The notes below the pieces were generated by a model. That model was not told the DNA's origin and searched no databases. It saw only the letters and a list, made by a program, of their open reading frames with translations. Made by a program: the position numbers and the translations under genes. A DNA stretch of 64,000 nt from Diplocarpon mali. Lineage: Eukaryota; Ascomycota; Leotiomycetes; Helotiales; Drepanopezizaceae. The stretch is taken from positions 1-64,000 of the forward strand of contig JAENRP010000110.1 in the NCBI GenBank assembly GCA_024741835.1, written 5' to 3'. This document shows, piece after piece, positions 35,266 to 46,461 of the stretch. Numbering within the stretch: position 1 is the stretch's first letter; each line of letters starts with the position of its first letter.

Positions 35266-35970
35266 CTTTCTCTCTCTGATCAGTGGCGGAGTAAACTGCT
35301 GGGGATAAACGTCAACGCTGCTAGGAGATGCACTGATTGCGACACACGTATGGAAAGTAAAGAGGATAAGATTCTCAAACAAATCTCAGCTCTGGGATGA
35401 AGTATGTCTTGTGCCCCTCGGCTTCAATGCTCATCAGCCGACCGCAGTGCTGTCTGGTCGTACCTTCGTGGTATCTCATCCGAGAGTTCTCGGCGCTTTG
35501 TTCTTTGTTTACACTCCCGAAATTAGCCGAGCCCTCGATTAAGCGAGTGCTCACCGCTACCAACGGGTGGCATATCTTAACACCCTCCTGACAGCAATAG
35601 TGCTACCATGTCGGCCCCTCATGACAACTTACTTAGTGTAAGATGCATCTCCCCATCTGCAGGCTTGGGTATTTGATACCGCTTCCTGTGCCACAGTTAC
35701 CGCATGGTGCTGTGTATCGGCGTGGTATTACGTTACTTGTTAGCGCAGACCGCTCTCCAAAGTCGAAGCGGTCAAAGATCCCAAGCCCAGCTGAGATTTT
35801 CAGCCCAAAGCAACTTGGGGCTCGGGTAACGAGACGTGGTGAGCGCGGAGAACGACCTTGGGGGTCTTCTAGGCTTCTCAGGACCATGACTTGAGCATAT
35901 CACTTAACCACCAAACTAATTCACGATCTCCTACTACAAATTTCAGCACAGAGAATTTGATATCTTCGCG
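35266..35970. promoter_or_regulatory. Shared divergent promoter region
   Basis: The 705 bp between the two divergent HxxHC/UstYa genes is the only space for both promoters. I could not identify a specific factor site with confidence. Confidence 0.4.
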
Positions 35971-37137
35971 ATGGCTTACCCGACAAATTTCAATTACACC
36001 CCACTAGGGAAGTCCAACGAGAAAGGAGATCTTCAACGCCCTTATACAATTAAATCGCTGGCTCTCAAGATCACCAGCTTTGTAGTGATACTACTGCCAT
36101 ACGTCTACATCCTCTATCTCAAGACACAGCCACATCAAAAATGCGGCCTGAATACCGATATTCTTTTCGGAGAGAGTGAGTTGCTCAGTGATCCGCCCGG
36201 CTCCATCTCAGATTACCATTCCTCTACAAAAGGAAGGAGCAAGAGACCATCCCCAGTGAGAACACATACTCACAAGATATTAGTCCCCTTCAATGACACA
36301 GTTATCGAGAACGACGATGTTTTCCTGCACACAGACCCCTTTGTCGAAGGTAAAAAGTGGGTCATGAACCCGCCCTGGGATGAGATGTATCTCGGTATCC
36401 TATGCCCTCCTTGCCCCCTCTTAATCACGCCATTGGACAGGACATGAAATGCTAAGAGAGGCACAGGGAGTTGGATAGCCCTCACACCCTCTCCGGGTCA
36501 AGTCCCAGCCCGAGAGATTCAGTCAGGCATGCGAATGCGAAGCGTAGCAGCCGATCCAAGCGAGTGGGAAGAAGAGAGTCGAGGGTTTGGGGTCGCTGTT
36601 ATGCACCAGATGCATTGCATTGTAACATTCCTTGCTTTCAGCCTCATCCCATCTTTTAAGTTCAAACGCTGGAAATGCAGACAGAGGGATTGACCTAAAG
36701 CGCAGATGGTCATCAAACATACGCTCATCGAGTTCCAAGCTGACGGCTCCTCGAAGGAGGATCTCGCGCATGTCCATCATTGCATCGAGACTTTGCGGCA
36801 GGTTCGTGCTAATCATCTTTGCCTCTGAAATTATAATGCACTGCTTGATTCTCTCGGGGTATCTTTGCCACGCTTCCATCTATTACGCGCCGCTTCGAGA
36901 CCACAGCTGATCGCATCGGCCGAGCAGGCAGTGAAATGCCACGCTGATCTCGCCCTCGAACACCCCTCGCCCCAACGCAGCGGAACCAAAAAGACACAAA
37001 CCGTTTCCGGGTGGGGGAATACGCACTTCTGTCGTCATTGGCCGAGCGTCGCGGATGCGATCAAGAAGCGGAGTATTGAGCGGGATGGGGTGGGAAAGTG
37101 GTTGAGATCTGGGTCTGGATCTGGATCTGGTTCATAG
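35971..37137 (+). CDS. UstYa-family (DUF3328) oxidase-like protein
   Basis: Four exons (35971-36394, 36461-36621, 36706-36801, 36928-37137) join in frame to 296 residues. The N-terminus has a cytosolic YTPL-type start and one transmembrane helix at about 31-50. Exon 1 ends in NPPWDEMYL and exon 2 continues GTGSWIALTP, a join typical of the family. The first catalytic-type motif is HQMHC at 190-194. The second is HVHHC at 217-221, followed by IETLRQAVKCHADLALE and GWGNTHFCRHW, the canonical C-terminal blocks. UstYa proteins catalyse oxidative cyclisation of precursor peptides in the secretory pathway of ustiloxin, asperipin and related pathways. The tail ends in a Gly-Ser run encoded by (TCTGGA)n. 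The first intron's acceptor lies close to its branch site and is the least certain. The substrate here is presumably the repeat precursor 2.1 kb upstream. Confidence 0.85.
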
Positions 37138-37219
37138 TCATATTTATGGCGACTCTCTATCTTGCAATCGAATTTCGAATTCCCCATGCTGAAAAATGAG
37201 AATATCTTGGCAAGCACGA

Positions 37220-38909
37220 TTACTGCTTTCCCCCCGCTTGAGCCCCAGCATCTGCCATCCGTTCCCGCTCCCGCTCCCGCTCCCTCTCCCGCTCCCGTTC
37301 CCGCGCCGCGTACCCTTCCCGCTCAAGTTTCTTGTCACCGAGCGTGACGCCTATTTGCTTGATGACGAGCCAGGCTGGAAGCAGGGCGAGGCCCCAAAGC
37401 CCGAAGTTGAGGTATACGCCGCCGACTTCACCGAAGATCTCGACGCTGTTGAGGCCATACTATATTTTCGCTGTTAGACGAGTCCGATCCCAAGCAAGAA
37501 GATCAGTACGGCACGAGGGGAATGCTTACGCTCACAGCCTGGACAGCCGATTCTGTAGCTCTGAGTAGACCGGCAATACGAATGACCTCCGCGTCTGTAC
37601 TGGCAAGCTCGCCGATCACAAAATACCTTGCCTGGTCAGAAGTCGCCCCAAAGGAAAACGAGAGGAGGCTAAGGAGAGGGAAGGACAACAGAGATGAGAA
37701 GAGATGTTGTGACATACAGATACATATAATTCAGCTGAAAGCCCATCACCCAGAACAAAAACAAGGCAAATGCCTTCCCGAATCCAGCATCGTTCCAATC
37801 ATACGTCGGCCGACTGACCCTGAAATCCGTCACCAGAATCGTCGCCCAGGCCCACCACACGCCCTGCAGACCCAGGATGACGAGAAGAGCTCCGCGCGCT
37901 CGCGTCTTGAGCATCATTCTCTTTGAGTCGAGGAATACGCCGAGGATGTTGCCACCGACCATGGCCACGATGCCCGAGAGGAACGAGCCGAGCGCGCGAG
38001 CCCGCACGCTGAACCACAGGGCCTCGAAGGTGAAGAACACGGCTTCGGCGTACACGGCCTGCGCGATGAGAGGCACTAGCAGCAGGAATTCTCTGCTGAA
38101 GAAGAGCCTGGTGTTGGCCTTCAGCTCGTAGCCTGCGCTGTTCGTGATGGCCAGCTTGACCTTGACCCCGTCCGTCCTCTGGACCTTGTCGGGCGGGTTC
38201 AGCAGCAAGCCTGCGAGAGGGCCGACGGCTTGCAGAGCGATGAAGGCGAGGTAGACGTTGTAAGAGACCTTGCCCACGCGGTCGTGGTCGGCGTTCATGC
38301 CCAGATTGATGGCACCGCCTAGGACCTGGCCCCCGATGCGGAAACTCAGCCAGAAGCCCAGGAAGCGGCCCTGGTTCTGCGGCTCTGGGTAGGCGAGCGC
38401 AATAGCAGCCTCGGCCATCCAGAACACGCCCGCAGAGATGCCACACAGCGCCGCGCCGACGAGCACGAACCACTCGGTGCCGAAGCGGTTGTTGGTGTAC
38501 AGGCCGGCGGCATACGGCGCGTAGCCCATGGTCCCGAAGATCAACGACCATTTGATGCCGACCGCTTTGACGAGGATCGGGGAGAAGAAGCACGAAACGA
38601 CCATGAGGCAGAACGTCAGCGCGTTGGCTGCGTTGACCAGGTACGGTTTCTGCTGCCCGCCGGCCCCCAGGGAGTTCATGGCGCCCCAGATTCCAGGCGC
38701 GAGGAAATTGCAGATACCGAGGATGAGCGCGTTGTATAAGGTGCTGCGGTACCATTTGGCTGAGGATGTGAGTGGAAGCATGAGCATCGAAGGAGGGAGT
38801 TGGAGAGAGACGTACGTTTGGTGTATTCATGCGAAACTGGGAGAGCTTCGTTGTCTGATGAGAGATCTGTGTCGACTTGAGGTACCGACTTGAGCCCGGG
38901 GTCCGGCAT
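37220..38909 (-). CDS. UNC93-like (DUF895) major facilitator transporter
   Basis: Exons 38909-38816, 38759-37718, 37668-37530 and 37459-37220 give 504 residues in one frame. The start MPDPGLKSVPQVD precedes a cytosolic segment, then the family hallmark KWYRSTLYNALILGICNF and FLAPGIWGAMNSLG. About ten to twelve membrane helices follow (for example WFVLVGAALCGISAGVFWMAE), then GELASTDAEVIRIAGLL and a final helix LNFGLWGLALLPAWLVI. The tail is an alternating Arg-Glu run encoded by a CGGGAG microsatellite. UNC93-like fungal MFS proteins are uncharacterised exporters or channel regulators; in a biosynthetic cluster this one would be the candidate efflux pump. It converges on the UstYa gene with only 82 bp between stops. 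Confidence 0.85.
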
Positions 38910-39610
38910 TTTGAAGCTTCCCTGAACCTGAAGACAGTTCTTGGGGAGAGGACTGTATATCACGATTGCCTACCCAAGAGTCCGGGCTAGACTGAGGATC
39001 CCCGACAGGTCAGTCTTCTCTTTTAATTATCTCTTCTTTGACCCGTCTTCCCTCTTCTTATAAGCCTGTCTCCACCCATCACTCACAACATAGGACCTGC
39101 CAATGACACCAGCCACTAGCTCTCAACAAAGACCTATCAAGATCTCTCTTCTCCTCTCCTCTCCCCCCTCTCCTCTCCTTAACCTCCCCTCTCCAACATG
39201 CTTCCTCGGGAGTTTGATAAGAAACCTGCCATGTCGAGACGCGCCGATGGCGTGCGATCACGAAATCCAAGCCCTGCCAGCACGCTCTCCCCGATCCACT
39301 TTTGGACTCGAGGCAGCCAGCGGCGCGTCTCCTAAGGTGACTCGGGCGGAAGAATATCACGGCGTGGGATTGGATGGCGGAACTGATTCTTGAGATCGCA
39401 TGGTAGAACTCCCTCAACGGCTCGCTTCGTTTCGTAGTGATTTCAGACAGGCACGGTTCGTGGGCTGATATGAAAGACTGGAATAAGTTTGATGGCAAAG
39501 AACAACGATACCATCGCTCACCGCTTCGCATGCCAACAGGTCTTTGGTTCTCAACAGCTTCCCTGGCTTGTCGGTACTGAGCGGATCGCCTGATATCGAG
39601 ATATCTCCAT
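38910..39610. other. Intergenic region between two minus-strand genes
   Basis: This 700-bp gap between the end of the flavin monooxygenase and the start of the transporter holds a pyrimidine-rich tract at about 39150-39200. That is plausible as a promoter element of the transporter. No gene is supported; the open frame at 39079-39618 has no recognisable feature. Confidence 0.45.
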
Positions 39611-41200
39611 TCACACAATTCGCTGTCGTTTGGCAGGACTATCTAACGTCTCCGTTGATCCACTGACTCTCTTTTCGCCATTTGCCTCTGGAGCCGCCAC
39701 TGACCCATTGGACTTCTTCCCTCCAAGTGTCTCTTCTGCCCCCAAGGCTCCATTATCCTCCTTGCTGGCATTCGCCTCTCTAGCATACTCAGGCACATCC
39801 TCCCCCGCCTTCCAGAAGAATCTAGCCCCAGGATGCGTCTTATCCAACCTCTCTCTCCCCTTGACGCCCAAATAATTCTCTCTTAGCGTCCCTCCTTGCA
39901 CTGCGTAGTCCGCCCAGAATAGCCCCCTCCGCCGCAACTCCGGCAGCAGAAACTCAATCACATCGTCAAAGGTCTCCGGCACCGCCGCATAACTCAGATT
40001 AAATCCATCCACGTCCGCGACCTCGACCCACCTCTCCAGCTCGTCCGCAACCGTTGTTGCGCTACCGACGACTTTGGCCCCGTTACCGCCGATGATCAGG
40101 TGTTCCGCGATGGCCTTCTTGTTCCATCTCGTGCCCTGCGGTGACGACGCAGCCCAGTGGTTCACCATGCTGCGCACAGCCGGGGGAGCTGTGTCGAGAA
40201 ACCTGAAATCCTCATCATCGCTATACTTCCCAAGGTCGTATCCCGACCATCCTCCAAACAGAGCCAATGCGCCTTCTCGATCGCCGTAGCTGGCTAGTTC
40301 CTCGAACTTCGCGTGCGCTTTCTCATCTGTCTCGCCTACGATGACCAACAGTCCAGCGACAATCTTAATGCTGCTCGGGTCCCGCCCGAGAGCCCTGGCT
40401 TGCGCCCGTATCGAGTCAACTGAGGGCCGCACCAGCTCGGCTGTATGGCCGTTCAGAAATATTGCTTCGGCATGCGTCGCCGCGAATCTCCTTCCTGCGC
40501 TTGACGTGCCAGCCTGAAACAAGAATGGTGTTCGTTGCTTCGAGGGCTCGCAGATGTGTGGCCCTGGGATAGCGAAATGCTTTCCCTTGTGATCAATCTG
40601 CCTCACGCACTTTGGATCCGCATAGGCCCCCTTTGGCGCGGCGCTCCTCGCATCGTCGCGCCACGACCCTTCCCAGAGTTTGTATGCGACTTCCATGTAC
40701 TCATGGGCGATCTCGTATCGTTCATCGTGCGGAATCTGCGTGTCCAGGCCGAAGTTCCGCGCCGCAGAATCGAGATACGATGTCACGATGTTCCACGCCA
40801 CCCTGCCCTCGGCTAGGTGGTCCACCGTCGAGAACTTCCGCGCGAGCATGTACGGGCTCTCATATGTCGTCGACGCCGTGACTCCAAACCCGATACTCTC
40901 CGTCGCGGCTGCCATGGCCGGGATACTGTACAGAGGATCGTTGATAGGGAACTGCGCTGCGGCTGGGATCGTTGCATCGAGGTTCGCAGGCCCATTGTAC
41001 ACATCGTAACCTCCGAGCACGTCTGCGAAGAATACAGCGTGGAACTTGGCTTTTTCGAGCTTCTGGGCGAGAGAGATCCAGTGCTTGATGCTGGAGTAGT
41101 CGGTGCTGGTGTCGGAGGGGTATCGCCAGAGGCCCGGGTTCAGATGGCCTGGCGCCTGCATGGCGAAGGCATTGATGATCAGCTGTCTCTTTGCTGCCAT
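39611..41200 (-). CDS. FMN-dependent monooxygenase, DszA/NtaA/SnaA family
   Basis: The intronless gene encodes 529 residues from the ATG at 41200 (MAAKRQLIINAFAMQAPGHL). That start matches the family's N-terminal strand; the frame is open further upstream but that part has no family resemblance. Family blocks include HLNPGLWRYP, KFHAVFFADVLG, ATTYESPYMLARKFSTVDHL-like sequence, RVAWNIVTS, FLFQAGTSSAGRRFAA and LLIVGETDEKAHAKF. These are bacterial-luciferase-fold enzymes that use reduced FMN from a partner reductase to oxidise sulfur, amine or aromatic substrates. The last 65 residues are a polar Ala/Glu/Lys extension ending PAKRQRIV. It shares a divergent promoter with the FAD monooxygenase. 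The substrate is unknown, and catabolism unrelated to the peptide is an alternative. Confidence 0.88.
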   Translation of the reverse strand: MAAKRQLIINAFAMQAPGHLNPGLWRYPSDTSTDYSSIKHWISLAQKLEKAKFHAVFFADVLGGYDVYNGPANLDATIPAAAQFPINDPLYSIPAMAAATESIGFGVTASTTYESPYMLARKFSTVDHLAEGRVAWNIVTSYLDSAARNFGLDTQIPHDERYEIAHEYMEVAYKLWEGSWRDDARSAAPKGAYADPKCVRQIDHKGKHFAIPGPHICEPSKQRTPFLFQAGTSSAGRRFAATHAEAIFLNGHTAELVRPSVDSIRAQARALGRDPSSIKIVAGLLVIVGETDEKAHAKFEELASYGDREGALALFGGWSGYDLGKYSDDEDFRFLDTAPPAVRSMVNHWAASSPQGTRWNKKAIAEHLIIGGNGAKVVGSATTVADELERWVEVADVDGFNLSYAAVPETFDDVIEFLLPELRRRGLFWADYAVQGGTLRENYLGVKGRERLDKTHPGARFFWKAGEDVPEYAREANASKEDNGALGAEETLGGKKSNGSVAAPEANGEKRVSGSTETLDSPAKRQRIV

Positions 41201-41915
41201 TGTGAGGTGGGGGGACAGAAGGAATACAATGAGAAGGGGTTGGGCAGCTCGGCGACGCGTTGCGTTGAATGCAATGGAAAACAAAGCTCGCCGATAGAAG
41301 TATGAAATAGACAAGCTTACCTCACGCTCGATGCTTAGAGCGAAGACACACCCACTCACCTTCTGTTGCTTGATGATTGAAGCTGACAGGTGTGATGAGC
41401 CGCCTCTTCCTCTGTCGTTGGTTGCAGGCTGTCGTCGTATTCCGCCATTCCGCCCCGCTATCCCGCCAACGCCAAGCCCCGCTCCGCCCACTAGCTCCGA
41501 CCTTATTCTAACGTTTCCACGTGCTGCCCCTGAATACCCTCCCCTGATCTTCGTCCAGATCGCCGAGCGCAGCTAGTGCTGTCCCCATCTATGTGAGAAT
41601 TCACTTGAGACTTCGAAGAAAGTCGTCATGTCGAGCACTGATTGCATCATTTGGCGTGTAGGAGAGACATTTGTCGAGGCGGCACGATCAAAGGATGCAG
41701 CAAGAAGCAACTCTTATCAGAACCCGCGAGCTCTTCCTACCTGGCGCCTGTTTCCAAGCGGAATCTAGTATGATGTTGCCATAGATGCTTGTGATAGCGT
41801 GATGCGTCGTGAGGGCTTGGAATTGGGGTGGAGCGTGAGCAGCCTCTGCTACGTTTCCTTTGTTTACCTCTCCTGCTTCCATACACATCGGTCATATTTT
41901 CTGGTATTTGCGCGC
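41201..41915. promoter_or_regulatory. Divergent promoter region between the two flavin monooxygenases
   Basis: Both monooxygenase genes start from this 715-bp interval and point away from each other, so common regulation is likely. No specific operator could be identified by eye. Confidence 0.4.
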
Positions 41916-44046
41916 ATGGCAGCCTCAGTTGAGAGCGAGAGCGTTGTTGCTACCATGGGCTCGGCTCTGTTGAAGCAACCGACGTCTTACGATGTCGAGA
42001 TGGCTTCGCCTCTCGACGTCAGTTGGAAGGACGAGCTCGCAGCAGTGACACCTCCGTCAGAAAGCAACGGCTTATATGGCAATGCTAATTCCACAAAATC
42101 GACACAACCTCCTCAGAGATCTCCATCTCCCGAGATCAAGACCCAGAGCGAAAATCACTCGGTGAAGACCGCCAAAGATCCCAAGCCCTCGCGTACCTTT
42201 GAGCTGGAAGATCGCCCAATCGATGCCCCATCAACTATACGAGTAAGCCCTCTCCTCGACTCTACTTGTTCCATTAGCCTGAATATCTTCAGGTCGCGGT
42301 CATTGGCGCGGGACTGGCAGGAATCACAGCTGGGATCCTTCTTCCTGCCAAAGTCCCCGGCATCTCCCTCACTATCTACGACAAGAACGCCGCCGTGGGA
42401 GGAACATGGTAGTAAGTAGCTGCCCGAGATTGCTTCTCTCCATCGTTTCTTACTCTTCCTCGTCAGCCTATCTGCCCATCACATCCCCTCACCTTCGGAT
42501 CACTCCACATCTGACCCACTCTAGCGAGAATGTTTACCCCGGCGTCCGCTGCGACATCCCCGCCAACGTGTATCAATCGACCTTCGCCCCCAAGACTCAA
42601 TGGACCGAAGAATACGCCCAAGGCGCCGAGATCCTCTCCTATTGGACTGACGTCGCCGAAAAATACAACGTCTATCAGTACCTCCAACTGCGCCACAGAG
42701 TCGCCGGCGCAACCTGGGACCAAGGCAGCGGGATCTGGACTCTCCGCGTGGAAAATCTTGCAACGGACGAGACATATGCGACGGAGTTTGACGTGGTGAT
42801 CATGGCGATTGGACGATTCAATGATTGGAAATTACCCGATTACCCTGGCATCAAAACTTACAAGGGCCACCTACGACACTCCTCGGCCTGGGACCCGAAG
42901 TTTGATCCGAGGGGAAAGACAGTAGCAGTCATCGGGAACGGCGCAAGCGGCATCCAAGTCGTGCCCAACCTCCAACCCCTCGTCGCTCACTTGGACCACT
43001 ACGCCCGCTCGCCAACCTGGATCGCCGGCTCCTTTGGCGGCGAGGGAGCCGGAAGACGCCTGGAGCCGAATTACTACGCGAAAGAGCTTCTCGCATCTTT
43101 TTCAGACTCGGAGACCTACCTCCACTTCCGCAAAGATCTCGAATCGACCTTCTACCGGCGATTTGGCACGCTGTTCGCAGGCACGGAAGCGAACGAGAAT
43201 CTGCGCAGAGAGTTCATAGCTCTGATGGGCGAGCGGCTGAAGCAGAAGCCGGAATTACTGGACTCCATCGTCCCAGATTTCCCGCCCAATTGTCGCCGCC
43301 TCACGCCAGGCCCGGGGTATCTTGAGGCCCTCACCGAACCCAACGTCACCTTCATCCGCACGCCCATCTCCCATTTCACGCCGACCGGCATCGTGACCAC
43401 GGATAACATCCACCGCCCCGTCGACGCGGTGATCTGCTCCACCGGCGCCAACGTCGACATGCGGCCCCCGTTCCCCATCACAGCCCACGGCCGTGACCTG
43501 CGCGATGCCTGGTTCCCCGACCCGTTGACCTACCTCGGCCTCGCCACGCCCGGCTTCCCGAACCTCCTGCATCTGCAGGGCCCGAACGCCGCGGGCCACA
43601 GCGGCACGGTGCCGAACCAGGTCGAGACGCAGGTGACCTACATCGCGAAGCTGCTGCGGAAAGCTTCGGCTCAACGCATCAAGTCCTTTGTACCGTCTCA
43701 AGCCGCGACGGATGACTTTGTCGCGTACGCCGACTCCTTCTTCCCCCGGACCGTGTTCACGGCATCATGCAGCTCGTGGGCCAACGGCGGACGCCCGGGC
43801 GGCCGCATCCATGGTCACTGGCCAGGCAGTGCGAGTCACCTTAATCTGGTGCGCAGGGATCCGAGGTGGGAGGATTGGGAGTGGACGTCCGGAGCAGAGA
43901 GCGGCAACCGGTTCGCGTGGCTGGGGAATGGCTGGACGGGCAAGGAGGTCAGAGGAGAGGGAGATCTCACGCCGTATCTAATGAAACCAGAGGATATTGA
44001 TCTGAGGAGTTATCATGAGACCTGGTTTGAGGGGTTAGATAGCTAG
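41916..44046 (+). CDS. FAD-dependent Baeyer-Villiger-type monooxygenase
   Basis: Exons 41916-42242, 42293-42411 and 42525-44046 join in frame to 655 residues. An N-terminal extension of about 110 residues, Ser/Pro-rich, precedes the FAD-binding VAVIGAGLAGITAG. GGTWYENVYPGVRCDIPA follows, spanning the second intron and typical of BVMO/FMO enzymes. The fingerprint YKGHLRHSSAWD corresponds to the F-x-G-x3-H-x3-W motif, and VAVIGNGASGIQVV is the NADPH-binding Rossmann motif. The C-terminal block NLLHLQGPNAAGHSG also fits. Such enzymes insert oxygen next to ketones or oxidise heteroatoms using NADPH. The ustiloxin pathway uses two flavin monooxygenases, so a tailoring role here is plausible but inferred. 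The extension is longer than usual and of unknown use. Confidence 0.88.
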
Positions 44047-44675
44047 GGAGGGGAGTGCATTCTTGCCGAGTAGGCCCTCCCAGTCTGTATGTCCTTGAGC
44101 CTTCTGCCCGAGGAGAGGACGAAGAATGCCCAAGGAAGAAATCTAGGGAGGCATCATAGCCCTCCCCTCGTAAGCTGAACACAAGGTGGCAGGCCCATAC
44201 GGGGGCCGAGGCAACACGGACAGGACCGGCCAGGATATGGATATGGTCTGTGGAAAGAAATGAGACGTAAACTGAGCGCAACGGTGCGAAGAAAGACAAG
44301 ACATCACGGGTGATGTAGGGACAAGTTCAGATTAGATCGTCACTGTCATGGCATCATAATCGGAAGCTATGTTCCGCATGTTAGATCGCATTTGTATACT
44401 TCGAGTGGTCATCCTATCTGGATAACACCCCGGACTCTTAAGGAATCATCTTCGGGAGTCACGAACGAAAATGGAGGGGCCTGCAGGTCCCGAGAGAATG
44501 CAGGCCAAGTTCCACCGGGAGAAGCGCAACGGGAAGAGCAAGGCTCTCACAGACTCGCAGGGAACGCAGCAAGCCGGCATCTCCAATCAGGTGCCACACT
44601 GTAGGCTCTCCACCCCCAACAGGCTCCTCAGATCAGGCTTGGCCCATGCGTTGCGAACCTCTCGAGGCGCGTCCA
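44047..44675. other. Intergenic region between convergent genes
   Basis: This stretch separates the FAD monooxygenase from the C2H2 zinc-finger gene, whose 3' ends face each other. I see no gene or repeat. It is a natural right border of the putative cluster. Confidence 0.5.
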
Positions 44676-46461
44676 TCACCACTTTGGCGTACGGGTGTCC
44701 CAGTACTTGTTGAATTCCAGGTCCGCAGCCTGCTGCTGCGATCGATGAGCCGCGATGATACCGGCGCCTGCTGGCAAAGCAACGTCGGGGTTGATGGCAT
44801 ACTTGATGGTATCGTCAGCGTTACGGCCGGCTGTGAGGGCCGTGTTGGCGGTAACTCCCAGGACGACTGAATCGAAACTGTCGGTCTCTCGGACGGTGCA
44901 GCGGACTCCCTGGGACTCGTAGTGTTGGGTGAGGGCGGTGGCCGTGGCGTAGTATCGGAGACATCGTCGACACTGCAGCTGTTCCTGACGATGGGCTGGT
45001 GACTTGAGGTGGGCAATGAAGGCGTTGCGGTTGGGATTGCTCTTTGGGCAGAGCGGGCACTTGTACTTACTGAGCGGGGCGACCCAGAAAGCGCTCACAC
45101 GGAAGCCGGGATGGTTCGGATCGACCTCGACGTGATTCTTGTCCTTGACAACAGGCTTGGAGGTCGTTGGCAGCAAGACCTGGGCGGGTCGGGCGACGGC
45201 GGCAGGGACATCGGGAAACAGGCCTGCCGCAGCGGAGCCGCCAAACCAGGCGTTGCCAGGGGGCGCACGAGCCGAAGGCTGGACCGCGACGAACGCCTTG
45301 GTGGCGTTGTTGACATTGCCGCCCCTCGACACTGGGACTGGGACGGCGGCAGGGTTGAGCGGAGCGGCGTTGCCGGACTTGCTGTTCAGAGCATATGAGC
45401 TGGCCGAGGTGAACTTGGGACTCCCCGATAGCTCTGTCGCCGTTTGGCCCCAAGGAGCACCCAAGACAGCATGTGTGGTGAATGAGATCAAGTCCTCGTC
45501 CTCGAAGATCGGTTCGTCTGTTGTCGTTAGCAGAAGATAGGCATCTCGGGCTTGGGCGCTTCTCACTGCCGCGCGCATTTCCACCAAGAGGGCTGTCGTG
45601 TTTGTCCCTAGCGTGTGCGGAACCTGGCGCCGTGAGACCGGCAGGATAGTTGCTACCGCGAGTGTGAGAACTGCCCGATCCCCCGAGCCCGGATTGGTCG
45701 AATTGGGCCTGCAGGTCCAATAACGAGGCTTGCTGTCCCGCTGGAGCCCCGCCATCATATCGTCGGAGAGGAGGGAGAGGTTCGTCGGTGGCATTTCCCG
45801 ATCGACTGACATCCCGGAAGCGGTTGGCCGCACGCATGGCATCCTGGTGCTCGGTCGTCGCCTTACGAGCCTCGTCGAAAGCCGCGCTTGGAAGACCACG
45901 GCACTCGTTCAACTCCAAATGACCGATCAGACCACCGAGGCGGGTGAAATGACCGGCGCAGTGAGGGCAGGTGAGATCTTGCGCGGCGCCGTGGTGCTGG
46001 TTCCTCGTCAGCGGGAGAAGGGGGCAGCGGCTGCTGTCGATGGGNATAGGGACCGAAGCACCTACAGCGTGACGGTGAGCCTTCTTCGCCTCGTCATCGT
46101 GGAACTCCATGAAGCACACATCGCACACGACGTGGCGGGGGGACTTGATCTTGTGGGCGCGGAACGATGCCTCGTCGCGATACTCCTGCTTGCAAGGTCT
46201 GCAGTAGATGTAGACGGTACGAGGAGCTTGAGATTCTGGAGTAGCTTGGTCTTGACCGTGATCTTGACCCTGATCTGGGCCATAATGTTGAGCTTGACGA
46301 CGCCCCTGCGCCTGCGCCCGACTGTGGTCTTGAGCAGTAGGATGAGCTTGAGCGGCTTGAGGATGCCCTTGACCTTGGCCTCGACCTTGAGACTGACCTT
46401 CAGCGCGACCTTGACCCTGTTCTCCAGCAGCCCACGGCTTGATCCTGTTCGCAGGGGCCAT
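44676..46461 (-). CDS. Multi-finger C2H2 zinc-finger protein
   Basis: Two exons, 46461-45657 and 45607-44676, flank a 49-nt intron (GTAGCA...CGCTAG) that restores a single frame of 578 residues. The start MAPANRIKPWAAGEQG is the first ATG. Residues 15-75 are Gln/Gly/His-rich. Finger-like modules follow: CRPCKQEYRDEASFRAH, CDVCFMEFHDDEAKKAH, and CPHCAGHFTRLGGLIGHL. After a disordered middle come CPLCPKSNPNRNAFIAHL and CRRCLRYYATATALTQHY. Spacing deviates from the classical C2H2 in several fingers, as in many fungal zinc-finger proteins of unknown role. One base (46045) is undetermined and yields an unknown residue. It could be a DNA- or RNA-binding regulator; a link to the neighbouring cluster is unproven. 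Confidence 0.75.

Noticed and set aside
39079..39618. A 179-codon minus-strand frame downstream of the FMN monooxygenase
   Set aside because: It begins inside the monooxygenase 3' end, has no recognisable motif and an implausible composition.
40817..41305. Plus-strand frames antisense to the FMN monooxygenase
   Set aside because: These are reverse-frame shadows of a GC-rich coding region with strong family matches on the minus strand.
43255..43701. Minus-strand frame inside the FAD monooxygenase
   Set aside because: It is a shadow of a well-supported plus-strand enzyme; no motif of its own.
45657..45899. Frameshift or sequencing error in the zinc-finger gene
   Set aside because: A 49-nt GT-AG intron at 45608-45656 restores the frame exactly, so no error is required.
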